Origin: Novosphingobium indicum
GTDB lineage: Bacteria; Pseudomonadota; Alphaproteobacteria; Sphingomonadales; Sphingomonadaceae
Assembly: GCF_014645195.1 (NCBI RefSeq)
Contig: NZ_BMLK01000015.1
Location: 51,194 to 115,193 of the forward strand
DNA: 64,000 bases
Direction: 5' to 3'
Position 1 is the stretch's first letter; each line of letters opens with the position of its first letter. The position numbers and the translations under genes are program-made. The notes below the pieces were generated by a model that saw nothing but the letters and a program-made list of their open reading frames with translations, made no database searches and was not told where the DNA came from. Of this stretch, positions 25,416 through 34,289 are shown piece after piece.

Positions 25416-27332
25416 TCAGCCCTTGTTTTCGTCGACTTCCGAGAACTCGGCGTCGACAACGTCTTCGTCGCCGCCTGCAGCCTGAGTCTCGGCGCCCTCG
25501 GAACCGGCTTCGCCCTGTTCCTTCTCGTAGATCGCCTGGCCCATCTTCATGGCCACCTGGGTCAGTTCCTGAGCCTTGGCATTGATCTCTTCTGGATTTT
25601 CGCCTTCGAGCGCCGTCTTGGTCGCGGCAATCGCGGCCTCGACTTCACCCTTGAGCGTAGCGTCGATCTTGTCGCCATTCTCGGAGAGCTGCTGTTCAGT
25701 CGCGTGGATCAGACTATCGGCGTTGTTACGCGCCTCTGCCGCCTCGCGACGCTTCTTGTCCTCTTCGGCGAACTGCTCGGCATCCTTGACCATCTGGTCG
25801 ATGTCGGAGTCCGAAAGACCACCCGAAGCCTGGATGCGGATCTGCTGTTCCTTGCCCGTGCCCTTGTCCTTGGCGGACACGTTCACGATGCCGTTGGCGT
25901 CGATGTCGAAAGTGACTTCGATCTGCGGCACGCCGCGGCGTGCCGGCGGAATGCCGACGAGGTCGAACTGGCCGAGGAGCTTGTTGTCCTGCGCCATCTC
26001 GCGCTCACCCTGGAACACGCGGATCGTCACCGCCTGCTGGTTGTCCTCGGCAGTCGAGTAGACCTGGCTCTTCTTGGTCGGGATCGTCGTGTTGCGGTCG
26101 ATCATCTTGGTCATGATGCCGCCCAGCGTCTCGATGCCCAGCGAAAGCGGGGTCACGTCGAGTAGCAGCACGTCCTTGACGTCGCCCTGCAGAACGCCGG
26201 CCTGGATCGCTGCGCCCATGGCGACTACTTCGTCCGGGTTCACACCGGTGTGCGGTTCCTTGCCGAAGAATTCCTTCACGACTTCGCGAACCTTGGGCAT
26301 GCGGGTCATACCGCCCACGAGCACAACGTCATCGATGTCAGCCGCGGACAGCCCTGCGTCGGCAATTGCTTTCTTGCACGGCTCGATGGTCCGCTTGATC
26401 AGGTCCGCGACCATCTTCTCGAGGTCGGAGCGGGTCACCGTTTCAACGAGGTGAAGCGGGGTTGTGCTGCCGCCTTCCATGCGCGCGGTGATGAAGGGCA
26501 GGTTCACTTCGGTCGAAGCGGTCGAGGACAGCTCGATCTTCGCCTTTTCGGCCGCTTCCTTCAGGCGCTGCAGAGCGAGCTTGTCGGTCCGCAGGTCCAT
26601 GTTTTCCTTGGCCTTGAACTTGTCTGCCAGCCATTCAACCAGCTTCGTGTCAAAGTCTTCACCGCCGAGGAAAGTGTCGCCGTTGGTGGACTTCACTTCG
26701 AACACGCCGTCGCCGATTTCGAGGATCGAGACGTCGAAGGTACCGCCGCCAAGATCGTAGACCGCGATGGTCTTGCCGTCCTGCTTCTCGAGGCCATAGG
26801 CCAGCGCAGCCGCGGTCGGCTCGTTGATGATGCGCAGAACTTCGAGACCCGCGATCTGGCCGGCGTCCTTGGTCGCCTGGCGCTGCGCGTCGTTGAAGTA
26901 TGCGGGAACCGTGATAACCGCCTGCGAAACCGTCTCGCCGAGATAACTCTCAGCGGTTTCCTTCATCTTCTGAAGGATGAAGGCGGAAATCTGCGACGGG
27001 CTGTAGTCTTCACCGCCGGCCTGTACCCACGCGTCGCCGTTCTTGCCCTTCACGATGGTGTAGGGGACCAGTTCGGTGTCCTTCTTGGTCACCGGGTCAT
27101 CGAAGCGGCGGCCGATAAGGCGCTTCACTGCGAAGATCGTATTGTCGCCGTTGGTCACGGCCTGGCGCTTCGCGGGCTGACCGATCAGGCGCTCACCATC
27201 CTTGGTGAAAGCCACGATCGACGGCGTCGTGCGCGCGCCTTCCGAATTTTCGATAACCTTGGGCTTGCCGCCGTCCATAACAGAGACACAGCTGTTGGTG
27301 GTGCCAAGGTCGATACCGATTACTTTTGCCAT
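25416..27332 (-). CDS. dnaK: Chaperone DnaK (Hsp70)
   Basis: ATP-driven chaperone, 638 aa, the usual bacterial length. Nucleotide-binding domain signatures are intact: [12 protein letters not shown] at the start, [14 protein letters not shown] and [10 protein letters not shown]. The substrate-binding domain and lid follow, ending with the acidic tail [10 protein letters not shown]. It starts at ATG 27332 behind GAGGAATGGGG. It leads dnaK-dnaJ and is divergent from the copper-chaperone lipoprotein gene across 191 bp; I saw no CIRCE element there. Confidence 0.98.
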   Translation of the reverse strand: MAKVIGIDLGTTNSCVSVMDGGKPKVIENSEGARTTPSIVAFTKDGERLIGQPAKRQAVTNGDNTIFAVKRLIGRRFDDPVTKKDTELVPYTIVKGKNGDAWVQAGGEDYSPSQISAFILQKMKETAESYLGETVSQAVITVPAYFNDAQRQATKDAGQIAGLEVLRIINEPTAAALAYGLEKQDGKTIAVYDLGGGTFDVSILEIGDGVFEVKSTNGDTFLGGEDFDTKLVEWLADKFKAKENMDLRTDKLALQRLKEAAEKAKIELSSTASTEVNLPFITARMEGGSTTPLHLVETVTRSDLEKMVADLIKRTIEPCKKAIADAGLSAADIDDVVLVGGMTRMPKVREVVKEFFGKEPHTGVNPDEVVAMGAAIQAGVLQGDVKDVLLLDVTPLSLGIETLGGIMTKMIDRNTTIPTKKSQVYSTAEDNQQAVTIRVFQGEREMAQDNKLLGQFDLVGIPPARRGVPQIEVTFDIDANGIVNVSAKDKGTGKEQQIRIQASGGLSDSDIDQMVKDAEQFAEEDKKRREAAEARNNADSLIHATEQQLSENGDKIDATLKGEVEAAIAATKTALEGENPEEINAKAQELTQVAMKMGQAIYEKEQGEAGSEGAETQAAGGDEDVVDAEFSEVDENKG

Positions 27333-27523
27333 TTACCCCATTCCTCACGTCAGTGGTTGACACCGCGCGGATCGCCTCCCGAAAGGCAAGGCAGCTTGCG
27401 CGGCTCGATGACGTTCCAAGTCGTCGGAGGGCGATATAGGAGCGGTTTCGCTTGGAACAAGAGCGGCAAGGTGGCATTACGTTCGCGAATTTTCACAAGT
27501 CTCAATTCGGGGAATTTCCGGTC

Positions 27524-28030
27524 GTGAATCCGCTACATACGCTTGCTTTTCTCTCCGGCATGACGGCCTTGGCATTGCTCGCTGCATGTCAGCAGGCGGA
27601 TGCGCCGACGCCCGAGGCAACTTCTGCCGAGGCCAACGGCCCCGATGCAAAACCCGGCATTTCCGCAAGCCAGGGACGCATGATTCTGCCCGTCGTGCCC
27701 GGGCGGCCTGCAGCCATCTACTTCTCCGTTCGCAACGATGGTCAACTCGCCGCAACACTCGCGGGGGTTCATGTGGCAGGCGCCGAAAAGTCGGAAATGC
27801 ACAAGACCGAAGGCGGCTCGATGAGCCCGGTCGATGCCGTGACCATCGATCCCGGCGCCACCATCGAATTCGCACCGGGCGGTTATCACGTCATGGCCTT
27901 CGAATTGGCCGACGAGCTGACGTCGGGCAGTTCGACCGAATTGACGCTGACGTTCTCGGACGGGGACAAGCTCTCGATGCCGCTCCACATCGAGACGATG
28001 GGCGATGCCATGAATGGAGGACATCACTGA
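27524..28030 (+). CDS. PCu(A)C-type copper chaperone lipoprotein
   Basis: Periplasmic copper-binding protein, family known to deliver Cu(I) to cytochrome oxidase. The GTG at 27524 behind GGGGAA gives 168 aa with a hydrophobic signal and a lipobox-like LAAC; an upstream TTG at 27452 would add 24 residues. The family copper motif is seen as M-H (EMHKTEGG), then Met in GSMSP, and H-x-M in GYHVMAF. The C-terminus is His/Met-rich (HIETMGDAMNGGHH), which may add metal sites. Its stop overlaps the next gene's apparent CTG start. Confidence 0.87.
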   Translation: MNPLHTLAFLSGMTALALLAACQQADAPTPEATSAEANGPDAKPGISASQGRMILPVVPGRPAAIYFSVRNDGQLAATLAGVHVAGAEKSEMHKTEGGSMSPVDAVTIDPGATIEFAPGGYHVMAFELADELTSGSSTELTLTFSDGDKLSMPLHIETMGDAMNGGHH

Positions 28031-28527
28031 AGGCGCGGCGCGCCGCGCACGTTTGTCCGCCCGGCGGCGAGCGAGAACTCACGCCGGGAGAAGTGGTTCT
28101 CGTCCGATCCGTATTCGGTGAGGCTATCGATCCTGGGCCGGTGCGTATTCGGCGCCGGCGCTGGTTCCCGTTTCAACCGGTCGGCACGGTCATGGCGCCC
28201 TGTGGACACGTGCATTTCCACCCGCGCGCCGAAAGCTACAGGGATGATTTCTCGGTTCATGGTCCAGGGCTGCAAGGCCTGTTCATCCATGAAATGACGC
28301 ATGTCTGGCAGACCCAGCAGAAAGGCCGCTGGTACTTGCCGCTCATGCGCCATCCGTTCTGCCGCTACGACTATGCCTTGCAGCCGGACTGGCCGCTGGA
28401 GCGCTACGGCATCGAACAGCAGGCGGAAATCGTGCGCCACGTATTTCTTCTGGCGCGCGGATTCGATGTGGCGGGAGCCCAGCCGCTGGAGGATTATCGC
28501 GGCGTCCTTCCCTTCGCATCAGCCTAG
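28027..28527 (+). CDS. 'Vgr-related' small protein with HEMTHVWQ metalloprotease-like motif
   Basis: 166 aa if translation begins at CTG 28027. That codon overlaps the preceding TGA stop (CTGA) and has GGAGG with an ideal 6-nt spacer (28016-28020). No ATG, GTG or TTG with good context exists before the conserved part, which begins around ELTPGEVVLVRSVFG; GTG 28093 is the only nearby alternative. The central FIHEMTHVWQTQ contains HExxH, typical of zinc metallopeptidases, and RHPFCRYDYAL...GIEQQAEIVRH follows with a possible third ligand. Sphingomonad homologues are often named 'vgr related protein', with no proven function or link to type VI secretion. Confidence 0.78.
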   Translation: MKARRAAHVCPPGGERELTPGEVVLVRSVFGEAIDPGPVRIRRRRWFPFQPVGTVMAPCGHVHFHPRAESYRDDFSVHGPGLQGLFIHEMTHVWQTQQKGRWYLPLMRHPFCRYDYALQPDWPLERYGIEQQAEIVRHVFLLARGFDVAGAQPLEDYRGVLPFASA

Positions 28528-28587
28528 GAGAAGGTCTGCTAGCTTGCGTTGGTTCCACCGCGCTCTTTCTTGGGATCAATTCAAAAG

Positions 28588-28618
28588 AAAAAGGCGCGGA
28601 ACCTGTCCGCGCCTTTTT
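28588..28618. terminator. Bidirectional Rho-independent terminator
   Basis: Stem GGCGCGGA/TCCGCGCC with loop ACCTG, flanked by A5 on the left and T5 on the right. It therefore works as a terminator for both the plus-strand HEMTHVWQ gene and the minus-strand glycine-zipper gene. Confidence 0.92.
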
Positions 28619-28641
28619 CATATCCATGTTGTGAACTGCGA

Positions 28642-28899
28642 TCAGCAATCGCGGTCCCAATAGCGGTTGCCATTCCGGTCATACCGATAGCAGCCCTTGT
28701 CCTTGTCGACCTGCGAACCGACGGCCGCACCTGCCGCAGCACCGATTGCTGCGCCTGTGCCAACATCACCGCCGGTCACGGCACCGACACCTGCACCTAA
28801 AGCGCCGCCTGCCAGCGCGCCTTCGCCCGAATAATTGCTGGCACAACCAGCCACACTGAACGCCCCGGCGGCGAGAATAGGCAAAATAAACCTACGCAT
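28642..28899 (-). CDS. Small glycine-zipper outer-membrane-type lipoprotein
   Basis: 85 aa from ATG 28899 with GGAGGAAT just upstream. Signal peptide with lipobox VAGC (cysteine about residue 19), then an alternating Gly/Ala stretch (GGALGAGVGAVTGG...GAAIGAAAGAAVGS) that forms the glycine-zipper membrane motif. The tail GCYRYDRNGNRYWDRDC holds two Cys and aromatic residues. It resembles the 17-kDa-antigen/OmpA-associated glycine-zipper families. It is monocistronic, ended by the bidirectional terminator. Role unknown; envelope stability is common for such proteins. Confidence 0.85.
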   Translation of the reverse strand: MRRFILPILAAGAFSVAGCASNYSGEGALAGGALGAGVGAVTGGDVGTGAAIGAAAGAAVGSQVDKDKGCYRYDRNGNRYWDRDC

Positions 28900-28980
28900 T
28901 GAATTCCTCCGAAAATCTGGCTCTCCCAGACACAACGGAGGGGCACGGTACTGGTTCCAAATGCGAAAACGGCCCGTCTA

Positions 28981-29012
28981 CGGCCTGCATCGGGTCATCC
29001 CGCATCAGGCCG
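28981..29012 (-). terminator. Candidate terminator of hrcA-grpE
   Basis: Outer stem CGGCCTG/CAGGCCG and inner stem CGGG/CCCG, separated by a symmetric CAT/CAT bulge, 16 bp after the grpE stop. The minus strand has only a short TTTT about 15 nt further on, so termination is plausible but not certain. Confidence 0.45.
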
Positions 29013-29027
29013 CAGGTGTCTTCGCTA

Positions 29028-29603
29028 TCAGTCGGGCTTCTTGGCCACAGCGACCATGGCTGGGCGCAAGAGGCGGTCCTTGATCATGTACCCGGACTGC
29101 ATTTCCTGCACGATAGTGCCCGGCTCGGCATCTGCCGAAGGCACTTCGATCATGGCCTGATGCTGGTTGGGGTCGAGCGGCATGCCCATTGCTGCCACGC
29201 GGGTAATCCCATGCGAGGTGAAGACCTTGTCGATTTCGCGCGACGTCGCCTCGATCCCGGCCACCAGGCCCTTGAGCTTCTCGTCCTCCCGCATTTCATC
29301 GGGGATCGCGGAAAGCGCACGAGCGAGATTGTCGGCCACCGACAGGATATCGCGCGCAAATGACGTTGCCGCATAAGCGCGCGTATCCGCGATGTCCTTC
29401 TCAAGCCGCCGGCGCACGTTCTGCGTTTCGGCGCGTGCGTAAAGCACGTCCTGTTTGGCGGTTTCCAGTTCCTCGCGAATCTTCGCGAGGTCCTCGTTCT
29501 CGTCGTTCTTGTCGAGCATTCCTTCGGGTACGCCCTTCAGTTCTTCGGCCACGGCTGCGTCCACCGTCACGTCTTCGGGCGGCTGCGTCTTGTCGTCGGT
29601 CAT
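29028..29603 (-). CDS. grpE: Nucleotide exchange factor GrpE
   Basis: Dimeric co-chaperone that releases ADP from DnaK. 191 aa: acidic disordered N-terminus, long coiled-coil helix (about 35-90, ELETAKQDVLYARAETQNVRRRLEKD in part), four-helix region and the beta-wing with PNQHQAMIEVPSADAEPGTI and GYMIKDRLLRPAMV near the end. It follows hrcA by 18 bp, a standard heat-shock pair, and lies 1.7 kb from dnaK. Confidence 0.96.
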   Translation of the reverse strand: MTDDKTQPPEDVTVDAAVAEELKGVPEGMLDKNDENEDLAKIREELETAKQDVLYARAETQNVRRRLEKDIADTRAYAATSFARDILSVADNLARALSAIPDEMREDEKLKGLVAGIEATSREIDKVFTSHGITRVAAMGMPLDPNQHQAMIEVPSADAEPGTIVQEMQSGYMIKDRLLRPAMVAVAKKPD

Positions 29604-29621
29604 ATTCTAATCAGTTTCCAG

Positions 29622-30665
29622 CTATCTGATGAGCTTGCCCAAGCTTTGGGCGGTGAAATCCACCATGGGGACGACCCGCGCATAATTCAACCGCGTGGGC
29701 CCGATAACCCCCACTACGCCGACAACCCTGCCCTCACGATCGCGATAGGGGGAAGCGATCACCGAGGAACCCGACAGCGCGAAAAGTCGGTTCTCCGATC
29801 CGATAAATATCCGCGTAGACTTTGCTTCGCGGGCCACGTCGAGCAAATCGGCGACCGACTGCTTGCTTTCGAGGTCATCCAATAGTGAGCGCACCCGCTC
29901 CAGATCGGAAACCGCCGCTTCATCGAGCAGATTCGCCTGGCCCCGCACGATGAGCACCGAGCGCTGCAACGCATCCTCGCTCCAGACGGCCAGCCCGCGT
30001 TCGACGAGATCGCGACTGGCATCGTCGAGCGCGGACTTTCCGGAATGGATCTCGGCGTGCATGACTCTGGCCGCTTCAGCAAGCGTTCGTCCGGCAAGGC
30101 GCGCTGAGATATAGTTCGACGCCTCTTCCAGCGCACTCGGCGGCAGACTTTGCGGGAGATCGACAATCCGGTTTTCGACGGCCCCGTCGGCACCGACCAG
30201 CACGGCAAGCGCCCGATCTGCCGAGAGCGGCACCAGTTGCAGGTTGGTAACGCGCGGCTCACGCTTGGGCACCATGACCACGCCTGCGCCCGACGAGAGA
30301 TTGGACAGTAGCGAACTCGTCGCCTCCAACGCTGCCTCGATCGGGCCCGGCGCCGCAATCTGGCTTTCGATGGCCGCGCGCTCTTCTGCCGAGGGTTCGG
30401 CCACCTGCATGATGCCGTCGACGAAGAGCCGCAGACCGGCTTCCGTCGGCAGGCGCCCTGCACTCGTGTGGGGCGCAGCCAGAAGTCCCTGCGATTCGAG
30501 ATCGGCCAGTACCGAGCGAATCGATGCCGATGAAAGATTGACACCGCCCGGACCGGCCAGCGCCTTCGACCCCACCGGTGTCCCGGTATGCAGGTAGCCT
30601 TCCACGACGAGACGAAATATTTCTCGTGCGCGTGAGGTCAGTTCGGTGATCGGCGGGTTGGGCAT
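29622..30665 (-). CDS. hrcA: Heat-inducible transcription repressor HrcA
   Basis: Repressor that binds CIRCE operators upstream of heat-shock genes. The ATG at 30665 with GGAGG upstream gives 347 aa. N-terminal winged helix (ITELTSRAREIFRLVVEGYL, residues 5-24 in part; VGSKAL, SSASIR) and the C-terminal region with GSENRLF and ending in FTAQSLGKLIR are typical. It is divergent from rph, the common alphaproteobacterial arrangement, and cotranscribed with grpE. A CTTGAG box upstream could be part of an RpoH promoter, but no good -10 at normal spacing was found. Confidence 0.95.
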   Translation of the reverse strand: MPNPPITELTSRAREIFRLVVEGYLHTGTPVGSKALAGPGGVNLSSASIRSVLADLESQGLLAAPHTSAGRLPTEAGLRLFVDGIMQVAEPSAEERAAIESQIAAPGPIEAALEATSSLLSNLSSGAGVVMVPKREPRVTNLQLVPLSADRALAVLVGADGAVENRIVDLPQSLPPSALEEASNYISARLAGRTLAEAARVMHAEIHSGKSALDDASRDLVERGLAVWSEDALQRSVLIVRGQANLLDEAAVSDLERVRSLLDDLESKQSVADLLDVAREAKSTRIFIGSENRLFALSGSSVIASPYRDREGRVVGVVGVIGPTRLNYARVVPMVDFTAQSLGKLIR

Positions 30666-30761
30666 AGCCCTCCAATTTAGGCAATGGGCTTGCGGCCTCA
30701 AGCCTTATGCGCGAAGGGCGGCTCAATATCGCGGATCACCAATTCAATACAAGGAATTCCC

Positions 30762-31478
30762 ATGCGTCCTTCCGGCCGTGCCCCCGACGAAATGCGGGCC
30801 ATCGATATCCAGACCGGTTTCACCAAGCACGCCGAAGGCTCTGTGCTGATTTCCTTCGGCGACACCCGTGTACTGGTGACCGCCTCGGTGGAAGAGAAAG
30901 TGCCCCCGTTCCTTCGCGGCAAGGGCGAAGGCTGGGTGACGGCGGAGTACTCGATGCTTCCGCGCGCCACGCACACCCGCGGCTCGCGTGAAGCGGCCAA
31001 GGGCAAGCAGTCCGGCCGCACGCAGGAGATCCAGCGCCTGATCGGCCGTTCGCTACGCGCCGTTGTCGATATGAAGAAGCTCGGTGAGCGCCAGATCGTG
31101 CTCGACTGCGACGTGTTGCAGGCCGATGGTGGCACCCGCACGGCCTCGATCTCGGGCGCCTGGGTCGCCCTGCGCCTCGCGGTCGACAAACTGATTGCCG
31201 AGGGCAAGATCAAGGAAGACCCGATCGAAGGCCGCGTTGCCGCGATTTCCTGTGGCATCTACGAAGGCAATCCGGTGCTCGACCTCGACTACATCGAAGA
31301 CAGCTCGGCCGATGCCGATGCCAACTTCGTGCTGATCGAAGGCGGCAAGATCGCCGAGGCCCAGGCCACCGCCGAAGGCGCCTGCTACGACGAGGAAGGC
31401 CTGCTGCGCCTGCTGCGTCTTGCCCGCATCGGCTGCGAGCGGATCTTCGCGGAGCAGGGCAAAGCTGCAGGGCGCTAA
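30762..31478 (+). CDS. rph: Ribonuclease PH
   Basis: Phosphorolytic 3'-5' exoribonuclease that trims tRNA precursors. The ATG at 30762 follows AAGGA and yields 238 aa, the normal length. Family motifs include [11 protein letters not shown] at the start, [17 protein letters not shown], the active-site region [12 protein letters not shown] and [16 protein letters not shown]. It begins the plus-strand run with rdgB, hemW and xerC, with a REP-like inverted pair between rph and rdgB. Confidence 0.96.
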   Translation: MRPSGRAPDEMRAIDIQTGFTKHAEGSVLISFGDTRVLVTASVEEKVPPFLRGKGEGWVTAEYSMLPRATHTRGSREAAKGKQSGRTQEIQRLIGRSLRAVVDMKKLGERQIVLDCDVLQADGGTRTASISGAWVALRLAVDKLIAEGKIKEDPIEGRVAAISCGIYEGNPVLDLDYIEDSSADADANFVLIEGGKIAEAQATAEGACYDEEGLLRLLRLARIGCERIFAEQGKAAGR

Positions 31479-31495
31479 GAGGCGCTCAAATTTAT

Positions 31496-31577
31496 CGTCG
31501 CCCCCGCGCAGGCGGGCCCCCGCTTTTCTTGGATAGCCACAGAAAGGAGCGGGATCCCCGCCTGCGCGGGGATGACG
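31496..31577. repeat. REP-type inverted pair (REPIN-like)
   Basis: Two copies of a GC-rich ~30-nt unit in opposite orientation: 31496-31525 and 31547-31577. Each contains the core CCCGCGCAGGCGGG, itself palindromic. Together they form a long imperfect hairpin around a 21-nt spacer (about 31526-31546). This unit type, reading as (V)IPAQAGIP when translated, is common as dispersed repeats in proteobacteria including sphingomonads. It lies in the rph-rdgB gap and could serve as an attenuator or mRNA stabiliser. Confidence 0.8.
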
Positions 31578-31603
31578 AACAGTATGGCCGAGAGGACACT
31601 GAG

Positions 31604-32233
31604 ATGACCCGCAAGTTCGACAGCAAGCGCCTTGTCATTGCCACGCACAATGCCGGCAAGCTCAAGGAGATCTCGGCCCTGCTTGCACCTTACGGTATCG
31701 AGTGTCTGTCCGCCGGCCAACTGGGCCTGCCCGAGCCCGAAGAAACGGGCACGACCTTCGTCGAAAACGCGTTGATCAAGGCTCACGCGGCGGCAAAGGC
31801 CGCGCAGCTTCCCGCTCTCGCCGACGACAGCGGGTTGTCGGTCACCGCGCTCGACGGCCGCCCCGGCGTTTATACGGCCGATTGGGCCGAGCGGCAGTGG
31901 TTCGAAGGCCCTGCCGGCCGTGACTGGTACATGGCCATGGGCAAAGTCGAGGGTCTGCTGTGCGAACAGGGCCCCGCAGTCGACCGCTCGTGCTGGTTCT
32001 CCTGCGTCCTCGCGATTGCCTGGCCGGAAGGGGACGAGGCCCTCTACGAAGGCCGCGTGAACGGTACCTTCTCGTGGCCGCCGCGCGGGACGATGGGTTT
32101 TGGCTATGACCCGGTATTCGTCCCCGAAGGCCGCGATGTCACCTTCGCCCAGCTCGATCCGGAAGAGAAGCACAGTATGAGCCACCGCGCAGATGCTTTC
32201 GCGAAGCTGGTCGCGGAGCAGTTCGGCAGCTAG
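31604..32233 (+). CDS. rdgB: Non-canonical purine NTP pyrophosphatase (RdgB/HAM1)
   Basis: Hydrolyses dITP, ITP and XTP to monophosphates to keep them out of nucleic acids. ATG 31604 after AGAGGACACTGAG gives 209 aa; the frame continues upstream through the REP element, which is not coding. Motifs: ATHNAGKLKEI (near residue 12), TTFVENALIKA, ADDSGLSV, and the GTMGFGYDPVF and EEKHSMSHRADA segments that define the family. It is 11 bp ahead of hemW. Confidence 0.95.
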   Translation: MTRKFDSKRLVIATHNAGKLKEISALLAPYGIECLSAGQLGLPEPEETGTTFVENALIKAHAAAKAAQLPALADDSGLSVTALDGRPGVYTADWAERQWFEGPAGRDWYMAMGKVEGLLCEQGPAVDRSCWFSCVLAIAWPEGDEALYEGRVNGTFSWPPRGTMGFGYDPVFVPEGRDVTFAQLDPEEKHSMSHRADAFAKLVAEQFGS

Positions 32234-32244
32234 AATGGAGGCCC

Positions 32245-33396
32245 ATGGCCCGCGCGCTCTACATTCACTGGCCGTTCTGCCTTGCGAAGTGCCCCTATTG
32301 CGACTTCAATAGCCATGTCCGCGAGCGGGTTGATCATGCCCGCTGGGAGCAGGCGCTTCTGGCCGACATGCGCCACGAGCGCGAGGTCTCCAGTGCCGAG
32401 CCACTCGAAAGCGTGTTCTTCGGTGGGGGGACGCCCTCGCTGATGCCCCCTGCCCTCGTCGCGCGGCTACTGAAGGAAGCGGAACAGATCTGGGGCTTCG
32501 CTCCAGGCATCGAGATCACCCTTGAGGGCAACCCCTCCTCGGTAGAGGCGGCAAACTACGCGGCGCTGGCGGACGTTGGCGTAAATCGCGTGTCGCTCGG
32601 CCTCCAGGCACTCGATAACGAAACGCTGCGTTTTCTCGGGCGACTGCACGATGCCCCCGAAGGACTGGCCGCACTCGACGTGGCACAGCGGCATTTCGAG
32701 CGCGTTTCGTTCGACCTGATCTATGCCCGGCCGGGTCAGACGCTGGATGCGTGGCAGGCCGAACTCTCGCAGGCGCTGACCTACGGCACCGGGCACCTCT
32801 CGCTCTATCAGCTCACCATCGAGCCCGGCACGCGGTTCGAAACCATGGTCCGCAAGGGACAATTCACCCCGCTGGACGACGACGCCTGCGCGGACATGTT
32901 CGAACTCACGCGGGACATGACTGCTCAGGCAGGCCTGCCCGCCTATGAAGTCAGCAATCACGCCCGCCCCGGCGAAGAAAGCCGCCACAACCTGACCTAC
33001 TGGCGCTATCTCGACTATTGCGGGATCGGGCCCGGTGCGCATGGACGCCGCACGGGCAAGGCGACCGTCCGGCATCGCAAGCCGGAAAACTGGCTCGAGG
33101 CCATCGATGCTACCGGCAACGGTATTCGCGAAGCACGGCCACTCGGCACCCGCGAACAGGCGAGCGAGGCGATGCTGATGGGACTGCGGCTGCGCGAAGG
33201 CGTCGACGTTGCCGCCTTGGCAAACCGCTTTGGCCTGCAAGCGGACGAATTATGCGATCCGCGCAGGGCGCAGTTCTTCGAAAGTCAGGGACTTGTCTGG
33301 CGGAAAAATTCCCGTGCCGGCATCACCGCTGCCGGCATGCCCGTACTCGATGCCCTCTTGGGCGAGCTGGTTCCCTCAGCGCTTGTGGAGCCATGA
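32245..33396 (+). CDS. hemW: Radical SAM heme chaperone HemW
   Basis: 383-aa iron-sulfur protein thought to insert heme into respiratory enzymes; formerly called HemN-like. It starts at ATG 32245 after GGAGG. The radical SAM cysteines are in CLAKCPYCDF (CxxxCxxC, near residues 12-19). FFGGGTPSL is the next family motif. The HemW-specific HNLTYW (HNxxYW) is present, whereas the residues distinctive of true coproporphyrinogen dehydrogenase are not. Its stop overlaps the xerC start as ATGA. Confidence 0.94.
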   Translation: MARALYIHWPFCLAKCPYCDFNSHVRERVDHARWEQALLADMRHEREVSSAEPLESVFFGGGTPSLMPPALVARLLKEAEQIWGFAPGIEITLEGNPSSVEAANYAALADVGVNRVSLGLQALDNETLRFLGRLHDAPEGLAALDVAQRHFERVSFDLIYARPGQTLDAWQAELSQALTYGTGHLSLYQLTIEPGTRFETMVRKGQFTPLDDDACADMFELTRDMTAQAGLPAYEVSNHARPGEESRHNLTYWRYLDYCGIGPGAHGRRTGKATVRHRKPENWLEAIDATGNGIREARPLGTREQASEAMLMGLRLREGVDVAALANRFGLQADELCDPRRAQFFESQGLVWRKNSRAGITAAGMPVLDALLGELVPSALVEP

Positions 33397-34289
33397 CCAA
33401 GGCGGACATCCTGGAAGCCTGGGGCGCTTATCTCGCGCAAGGCCGCAGGCGCAGCCCGCATACCGTGCGCGCCTATCTGGCTACGGCTTCGCGGTTTCTG
33501 GATGCTATCGGAGAGGCGGACTGGGCCACTCTTGCCCAGCTCGATGCATCGGATCTGAGGCGGCAACTGGCGGCGCGAAGACAGGACGGAATCGGCAATG
33601 TTTCCGCGGCGCGCGAGTTGTCCGCCCTAAAGGGATTTCTGACTTTCGCCCGCAACCAGGCCGGTCTGGGGGAGGCCATGCCACCGCGCCTGCGCGGGCC
33701 GCGCGTCAAGAAAGGCCTGCCGCGCCCGGTCACGCCCGACGAGGCGGTGAACCTGGCCGTTGCCGTAGATGACAATGCGGTCGAACCGTGGATCGGTGCC
33801 CGCGACCGGGCCGTTCTACTGCTGCTCTATGGGGCTGGACTACGCATTGCCGAAGCGCTGTCTCTGACCGGCGCCGCCGTTCCCTTGAGCGGTACGCTGA
33901 CGGTTACGGGCAAGGGGGGAAAGCAGCGTGTTGTCCCGCTACTCCCGATCGTGCGCGAAGGTGTCGCCGACTATCTGGCCAAGTGCCCCTGGATCATAGC
34001 GCGGGACGAGGCCCTGTTCAAAGGTGCCAAGGGCGGGCCGCTCTCGCAAGGCATGGTCCAAAAGGCCGTGGCTCGGGCGCGTATCGCTCTGGGCCTGCCC
34101 GCGACGGCCACCCCCCATGCCTTGCGACACAGTTTCGCGACGCACTTGCTGGGCGCCGGTGCCGATCTGCGCTCGCTGCAGGAACTGTTAGGCCACGCTT
34201 CGCTGGGTTCGACCCAGATATATACCAAGGTCGATGCAGCCACCTTGCTGGACGTCTACCGCAACGCTCACCCGCGTGAGCAGGACTGA
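33393..34289 (+). CDS. xerC: Tyrosine recombinase XerC
   Basis: Site-specific recombinase resolving chromosome dimers at dif together with XerD. 298 aa from ATG 33393 (ATGA overlap with hemW). N-terminal SAM-like core-binding domain (about 1-88), catalytic domain with R in AGLRIAEAL, the H-x-L-R-H box in TPHALRHSFATHLL, LGHASL, and nucleophile Tyr in STQIYTKV. Assignment to XerC rather than XerD is by general similarity only. The last 22 bp overlap the convergent dedA gene. Confidence 0.9.
   Translation: MTKADILEAWGAYLAQGRRRSPHTVRAYLATASRFLDAIGEADWATLAQLDASDLRRQLAARRQDGIGNVSAARELSALKGFLTFARNQAGLGEAMPPRLRGPRVKKGLPRPVTPDEAVNLAVAVDDNAVEPWIGARDRAVLLLLYGAGLRIAEALSLTGAAVPLSGTLTVTGKGGKQRVVPLLPIVREGVADYLAKCPWIIARDEALFKGAKGGPLSQGMVQKAVARARIALGLPATATPHALRHSFATHLLGAGADLRSLQELLGHASLGSTQIYTKVDAATLLDVYRNAHPREQD

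Noticed and set aside
26250..27527. Long plus-strand frame opposite dnaK
   Set aside because: Antisense of a strongly coding, conserved gene; such frames opposite hsp70 genes are a known artefact of codon bias.
28027..28527. Type VI secretion spike (VgrG) gene, from the common 'vgr related' name
   Set aside because: Protein is only ~166 aa with an HExxH motif and none of the VgrG gp27/gp5 features; no T6SS genes nearby.
27333..30761. CIRCE operators (TTAGCACTC-N9-GAGTGCTAA) near dnaK or hrcA
   Set aside because: None found by eye in the dnaK or hrcA upstream regions; HrcA's target is probably elsewhere, for example at groESL.
30666..30761. RpoH-type promoter for hrcA based on a CTTGAG box
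   Set aside because: No -10-like CCCAT/CCTAT element at the usual 11-14 nt spacing; the candidate CCCATT is too close.
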